A stretch of 11,132 nt of DNA from Quisquiliibacterium sp. (GTDB lineage Bacteria > Pseudomonadota > Gammaproteobacteria > Burkholderiales > Burkholderiaceae_E), in NCBI GenBank assembly GCA_030830765.1, contig JAURMJ010000026.1:1-11132 (forward strand), written 5' to 3'. Below are positions 7,942 to 11,132 of this stretch, piece after piece. Within the stretch, counting starts at the first letter, position 1. Every line of letters starts with the position of its first letter. Both the position numbers and the translations under genes were made by a program. The notes under the pieces were generated by a model. That model searched no databases, was not told the origin of the DNA, and was given only the letters and a program-made list of their open reading frames with translations.

Positions 7942-9105
7942 TCAGTCCTCGCGCGAAAAAATCAGGCTGACATGTGAGGACAGCACACCGCCGTCCGCAT
8001 GCACAAAGGCACAGCCCCTTGGCGACACCTGACGATCACCGGCTCGGCCAGCAAGTTGACGCCAGGTTTCAGCCAGATGGCTCATACCACCGGCCACACC
8101 AGAGTGCCCAAACGACAGCAGCCCGCCATGCGTGTTCAGCGGCTGCGGACCATCCGGTGCGTAGCGACCATCGCGCAGCATCTGCGCTGACTCCCCAAAG
8201 GGTGCAAAACCGGTTTCCTCCAGCAAGATGGCCAGCGTGATCGTGAACGAATCGTAGATCGCCAGATAATCGATTGCATCGCGACCGATCCCGGCCTCGG
8301 CGAATGCCCGTTCTGCCGCGTCATGCGCTCCGAAATTACGGGTGTCAGAGACTGCCGTCAGATGTTGATGGCGATGTGCCTGCCCAGCGCCAAGGATTCT
8401 GATGCGCGCCCTGGGGAACCCGTCTGGCGAAGCCTCCGCAGGCACCTCGGCACTGACCACCATGGCCACTGCGCCGTCGGAGATCGGGCAGCAATCGAGC
8501 AGCTTGAGCGGAGAGGCGATTGGCTTGGAGGCCATCACATCGCCCACCGTGATCGGAGTACGCAGATGCGCCTGCGGATGACGACTTGCGTTCTCGCGCA
8601 TCGCGACTGCGAAGCCAGCCAGATCGGCCTCGTTCAGACCACTCTCATACAGGTAACGGGATGCGAGCAGCGCGTAGTACGCCGGGATCATGGTGCCGTT
8701 GGGCAGCTCGAAATCCGGATCGCCGACCTGCGCCAGCGTGGCGATCGCGTTGTCGCGCTGCTGACCGCTCAAACGGTTCTCACCGGCAACAACCAAGACG
8801 TTGCGACAGCGTCCGGCGCGCACCAGCTCACGGGCCAGCATCAGCATGCCGGCGCCGGTAGCGCCCCCCATCTGCATGGCATGCGCATAGGCGGGTTCGA
8901 TCGCAAAGCGTTCGCAGAACAGCGTGGCCAGCATCAGGTGCGGCAGCGTCGTGGCATAACCGCACAACACCCCATCGATCTGCCCGCGCGCAAGGCCAGC
9001 CTCGGCCAGTGCCTGCGTGGCAGCCTGCGCCATCAGGTCGATGGGGCCGCCTTCGAGGCGTCCAAAGGCGGTCGTACCGACTCCGGTCAGGTATGCGTTT
9101 TTCAG
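7942..9105 (-). CDS. Thiolase-like (SCP2-type) protein lacking the nucleophilic cysteine; CTG start
   Basis: A 387-residue thiolase-fold protein. The first in-frame ATG is at 9033, but the frame before it encodes [15 protein letters not shown], the standard first strand of thiolases. The only suitable start is CTG at 9105-9103, seven bases after a GAAGGAG ribosome-binding site; an in-frame stop lies five codons further upstream. The aligned position of the nucleophilic Cys (usually in CATGS) is Gly81 in QMGGATGAG. Also visible are IYDSFT (Tyr284), NTHGG (324-328) and the catalytic-type GHSG (His334). The C-terminal second Cys of classical thiolases is replaced in FVHADGG. It is paired with DUF35. 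It may be an aldolase-like C-C lyase or an inactive or altered thiolase; biosynthetic ketothiolase is unlikely. Confidence 0.82.
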   Translation of the reverse strand: MKNAYLTGVGTTAFGRLEGGPIDLMAQAATQALAEAGLARGQIDGVLCGYATTLPHLMLATLFCERFAIEPAYAHAMQMGGATGAGMLMLARELVRAGRCRNVLVVAGENRLSGQQRDNAIATLAQVGDPDFELPNGTMIPAYYALLASRYLYESGLNEADLAGFAVAMRENASRHPQAHLRTPITVGDVMASKPIASPLKLLDCCPISDGAVAMVVSAEVPAEASPDGFPRARIRILGAGQAHRHQHLTAVSDTRNFGAHDAAERAFAEAGIGRDAIDYLAIYDSFTITLAILLEETGFAPFGESAQMLRDGRYAPDGPQPLNTHGGLLSFGHSGVAGGMSHLAETWRQLAGRAGDRQVSPRGCAFVHADGGVLSSHVSLIFSRED

Positions 9106-10550
9106 CGTCGTACTCCTTCAACGGACAAGGCTGAATCATCGTCCAGCGGCCATAGCATATGTGCATCAAGGAGCAAACGGTAGCGGCTCAAGACCGACTG
9201 TTCCATCAGCTTCAGCTGTGCCAGTTCAGCATCGGCGGCCACCCGACGTGCAAGCAGCACTTCGGCGAGCGCCGTCTCGCTAAGTTCATAAGCCCGCTGA
9301 CTCAGCGCAGCCGTCTTCTCAAGGCGCTGCGCCGCATCGCGCGCTGCAAGCCAGGCGCGCAGACTGCCAGCCAACTGCGCCTGGGCCGCGGCAGTCCGGG
9401 CGAGCAGACCGCGCTCCACCGCCCTGACCTGTCGCTCGGCGATTTCGGCACGCGCACTGGCTGCTCTCGCACCCGCCGCGCGATAGTTGCCCGACAAAGG
9501 CATGCTGACAAAGACACCAGCGATCCGCTCCGCCCCGCTGCGCTCCGAAGTCATCCGGACGCCGATCGAAGGATCGGGTGTGCGCTCAGCCTGTTCACGA
9601 CTTGCTTCCAGCTGAGCGCGGGCAGCCAGCGCCTGGGCATGCATCAGTTCGTGGCTCTCATCGAGCACGCGTTGTTGCCAGGTCTGCGGGTCACCACTCA
9701 GCGGTGACGGCGCGACGAGACCGCTCGCAGATCGAACACGCAAGCCAGGAAAGCGGGACCGCAGATCGGCGAATGCCGTCTGCGCGCGCGCCCTCGCCTG
9801 CTCGCGCTGCGCATCGACCTGCGCCTGCACGGCCTGCGCCATCTGCAACTCCATGCGCGAAGCATCGCCATGACTGAGCCTGCGTACAGTGATTTCGGTG
9901 AGCTTTGCAGCAAGCTCGGACTGCCGCTGCCAGAGCTGCAATTGTGCCTGCTCACCAAGCCAACCGACCCACCCATCAAGCAACTCGCGGGCGGCTTCGT
10001 GGCGCGCATCGCCAAGCGCAAGCTGCGCAAGCCGCAGCTCGCCTTCGCCGAGCGCAGCATCGATCCGCGCCTTGGCAGGCAGCCGCAAGGAACGCTCGAT
10101 GGCAAGCGTCCAGTCGCCATATCCGGCGGCGCCTTCCCCACCGGCACCGCCGACGGTGCGACGTGCAGCGTCCCCATGCACAACGAACTCATGCGAACCG
10201 GTGACAAGTCGATCACGATTCGCTGCTGCAAGCGCAAGTCCGGCCTGCGCTGCCCGTACCGCAGGATGCTCATCCAGCGCAACCCTGACCTGCGCAAGCT
10301 CGGGGAGGTCATTGCGCAGGGCCTCGTCGCGAGAATCACCAGAGGCTGTCGAGTCCTTGAGATTGACAGTCTGTGTGCCTTGCGACTCAGTGACCGCCGA
10401 GGATGCAATGACCAGTCCGGCAGCATCGACACGCGCAGCGGTGAAGCCTGCGCCGTTTTCACCAGGGCCGCCGGCAATGGCGCCCGCAGCGCCGAGCGCC
10501 GCGGCTGCGGCCATCACCATAAAGATCAGGTTGTTGAGAAAACGACTCAT
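9102..10550 (-). CDS. TolC/CzcC-family outer-membrane efflux protein
   Basis: A 482-residue outer-membrane factor. I start it at 10550, where ATG overlaps the transporter stop as ATGA and a GAGAGG ribosome-binding site lies five bases before it. An in-frame ATG at 10607 would overlap the transporter by 61 bases and add an unlikely lead. The N-terminus (MSRFLNN then a long Ala/Leu stretch to about residue 27) is a signal peptide. Two long Ala/Gln/Glu/Arg-rich helical blocks (about 130-270 and 320-455) form the coiled-coil barrel typical of the OEP family. It would form the outer channel of a tripartite pump. Similarity to CzcC or CusC is by context and style only. Its stop codon overlaps the next gene's CTG. 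Confidence 0.82.
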   Translation of the reverse strand: MSRFLNNLIFMVMAAAAALGAAGAIAGGPGENGAGFTAARVDAAGLVIASSAVTESQGTQTVNLKDSTASGDSRDEALRNDLPELAQVRVALDEHPAVRAAQAGLALAAANRDRLVTGSHEFVVHGDAARRTVGGAGGEGAAGYGDWTLAIERSLRLPAKARIDAALGEGELRLAQLALGDARHEAARELLDGWVGWLGEQAQLQLWQRQSELAAKLTEITVRRLSHGDASRMELQMAQAVQAQVDAQREQARARAQTAFADLRSRFPGLRVRSASGLVAPSPLSGDPQTWQQRVLDESHELMHAQALAARAQLEASREQAERTPDPSIGVRMTSERSGAERIAGVFVSMPLSGNYRAAGARAASARAEIAERQVRAVERGLLARTAAAQAQLAGSLRAWLAARDAAQRLEKTAALSQRAYELSETALAEVLLARRVAADAELAQLKLMEQSVLSRYRLLLDAHMLWPLDDDSALSVEGVRR

Positions 10551-11132
10551 GACTGCCTCTCCCCGGCCTGCGCCTGCCATTTCGAGACTGGCGACCAGGC
10601 CGCACAAAATCGCCCATAGAGAATCGGCAGCAGGAACAACGTCAGCGCGGTCGAACTCGCCAGCCCCCCGATCACGACAATGGCCAGCGGCTTCTGGATT
10701 TCCGACCCCGGCCCGGTTGCGAACAACAACGGCACCAGCCCAAGCGCAGCAATGGTGGCCGTCATCATCACCGGCCGAAGTCGCCTGCGGCTGCCGTCGA
10801 TCACAACCTGCGCCGCGGCCATGCCCTGCTCAAGCAGACTGTTGTAATGACTGACCAGCACAACCCCGTTGAGTACTGCAATGCCGAGCAAGGCGATGAA
10901 GCCGACCGAGGCTGGCACTGACATGTATTGACCCGAGGCCCACAGCGCGATCGCACCGCCGATCATCGCGAACGGAATATTCGTGAAGACCAGTACCGAC
11001 TGCCGGATCGAACCGAAGGTTGCGAACAGCAGGACAAAGATCAGCGCCAGTGCGACCGGGACCACCAGCATCAGGCGATTGGCTGCACGCTGCTGATTCT
11101 CGAACTGACCACCCCAGACCAGCCGATAGCCA
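10547..11132 (-). CDS. HME-type RND efflux transporter (CzcA/CusA-like), C-terminal end
   Basis: The frame is open from base 11131 to the stop at 10547-10549, giving the last 194 residues of a protein that is normally about 1,030 residues. It begins with [20 protein letters not shown], just before transmembrane segment 8. Five hydrophobic segments follow: about [67 protein letters not shown] and [20 protein letters not shown]. The [15 protein letters not shown] and LRPVMMTA motifs match heavy-metal-efflux (HME) RND pumps rather than the hydrophobe (HAE) group. It would drive proton-coupled export across the inner membrane with a periplasmic adaptor, probably encoded beyond the right edge. Metal selectivity cannot be judged without the missing part. 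Confidence 0.88.
   Translation of the reverse strand, partial: GYRLVWGGQFENQQRAANRLMLVVPVALALIFVLLFATFGSIRQSVLVFTNIPFAMIGGAIALWASGQYMSVPASVGFIALLGIAVLNGVVLVSHYNSLLEQGMAAAQVVIDGSRRRLRPVMMTATIAALGLVPLLFATGPGSEIQKPLAIVVIGGLASSTALTLFLLPILYGRFCAAWSPVSKWQAQAGERQS

Noticed and set aside
8323..9183. A 286-codon + strand open frame
   Set aside because: It lies opposite the thiolase-like gene, whose protein has clear family motifs. The + strand translation is rich in Arg, His and Gln, with no recognisable domain, as expected of an antisense frame in GC-rich DNA.
10551..10607. An upstream ATG at 10607 as the start of the outer-membrane factor
   Set aside because: It would overlap the transporter gene by 61 bases and place a non-signal lead before the clear signal peptide. 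ATG at 10550 gives the usual ATGA overlap and a ribosome-binding site.
9889..10854. A 321-codon + strand open frame
   Set aside because: It lies opposite the outer-membrane factor and the RND transporter. The translation is a low-complexity Ser/Ala/Arg/Pro sequence typical of an antisense shadow.

Overview
The window looks like part of a bacterial chromosome, GC-rich (I judge about 60%), with tightly packed genes, several start/stop overlaps, and families common in Betaproteobacteria (DUF1289, DUF2783, an MhpA-like flavin hydroxylase, an HME-type RND pump). A beta- or related proteobacterium with a broad catabolic lifestyle is my inference. I saw no rRNA, tRNA, CRISPR array, insertion sequence or phage gene.

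The window is split into two converging halves. Positions 1-5325 read on the + strand. They hold the 3' end of the biotin-carrying alpha subunit of an acyl-CoA carboxylase (most likely 3-methylcrotonyl-CoA carboxylase), a GhrA-type 2-hydroxyacid dehydrogenase, hydroxymethylglutaryl-CoA lyase, a small four-cysteine DUF1289 protein, an unrecognised ORF overlapping it, an MBL-fold hydrolase and a GNAT acetyltransferase. The carboxylase and the lyase are the middle and last steps of leucine degradation, so this is the end of a liu-type locus with a GhrA gene placed inside it.

Positions 5354-11132 read on the - strand. In transcription order they hold the C-terminal end of an HME-family RND efflux transporter (runs off the right edge), its TolC/CzcC-type outer-membrane partner, a thiolase-like protein, a DUF35 zinc-ribbon/OB-fold protein, an FAD-dependent aromatic-type hydroxylase and a DUF2783 protein. 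Pump and outer-membrane genes overlap by ATGA, hydroxylase and DUF2783 by ATGA, and outer-membrane gene and thiolase by CTGA, where the thiolase appears to start at a CTG codon.

The most interesting part is the thiolase-like/DUF35 pair. The thiolase-like protein has glycine where thiolases carry the nucleophilic cysteine, which resembles the DUF35-partnered thiolase-fold aldolases more than a true thiolase. With the flavin hydroxylase downstream and the efflux genes upstream, this half may be a module for handling a hydrophobic aromatic or polycyclic compound. That is inference; the substrate cannot be read from the sequence.
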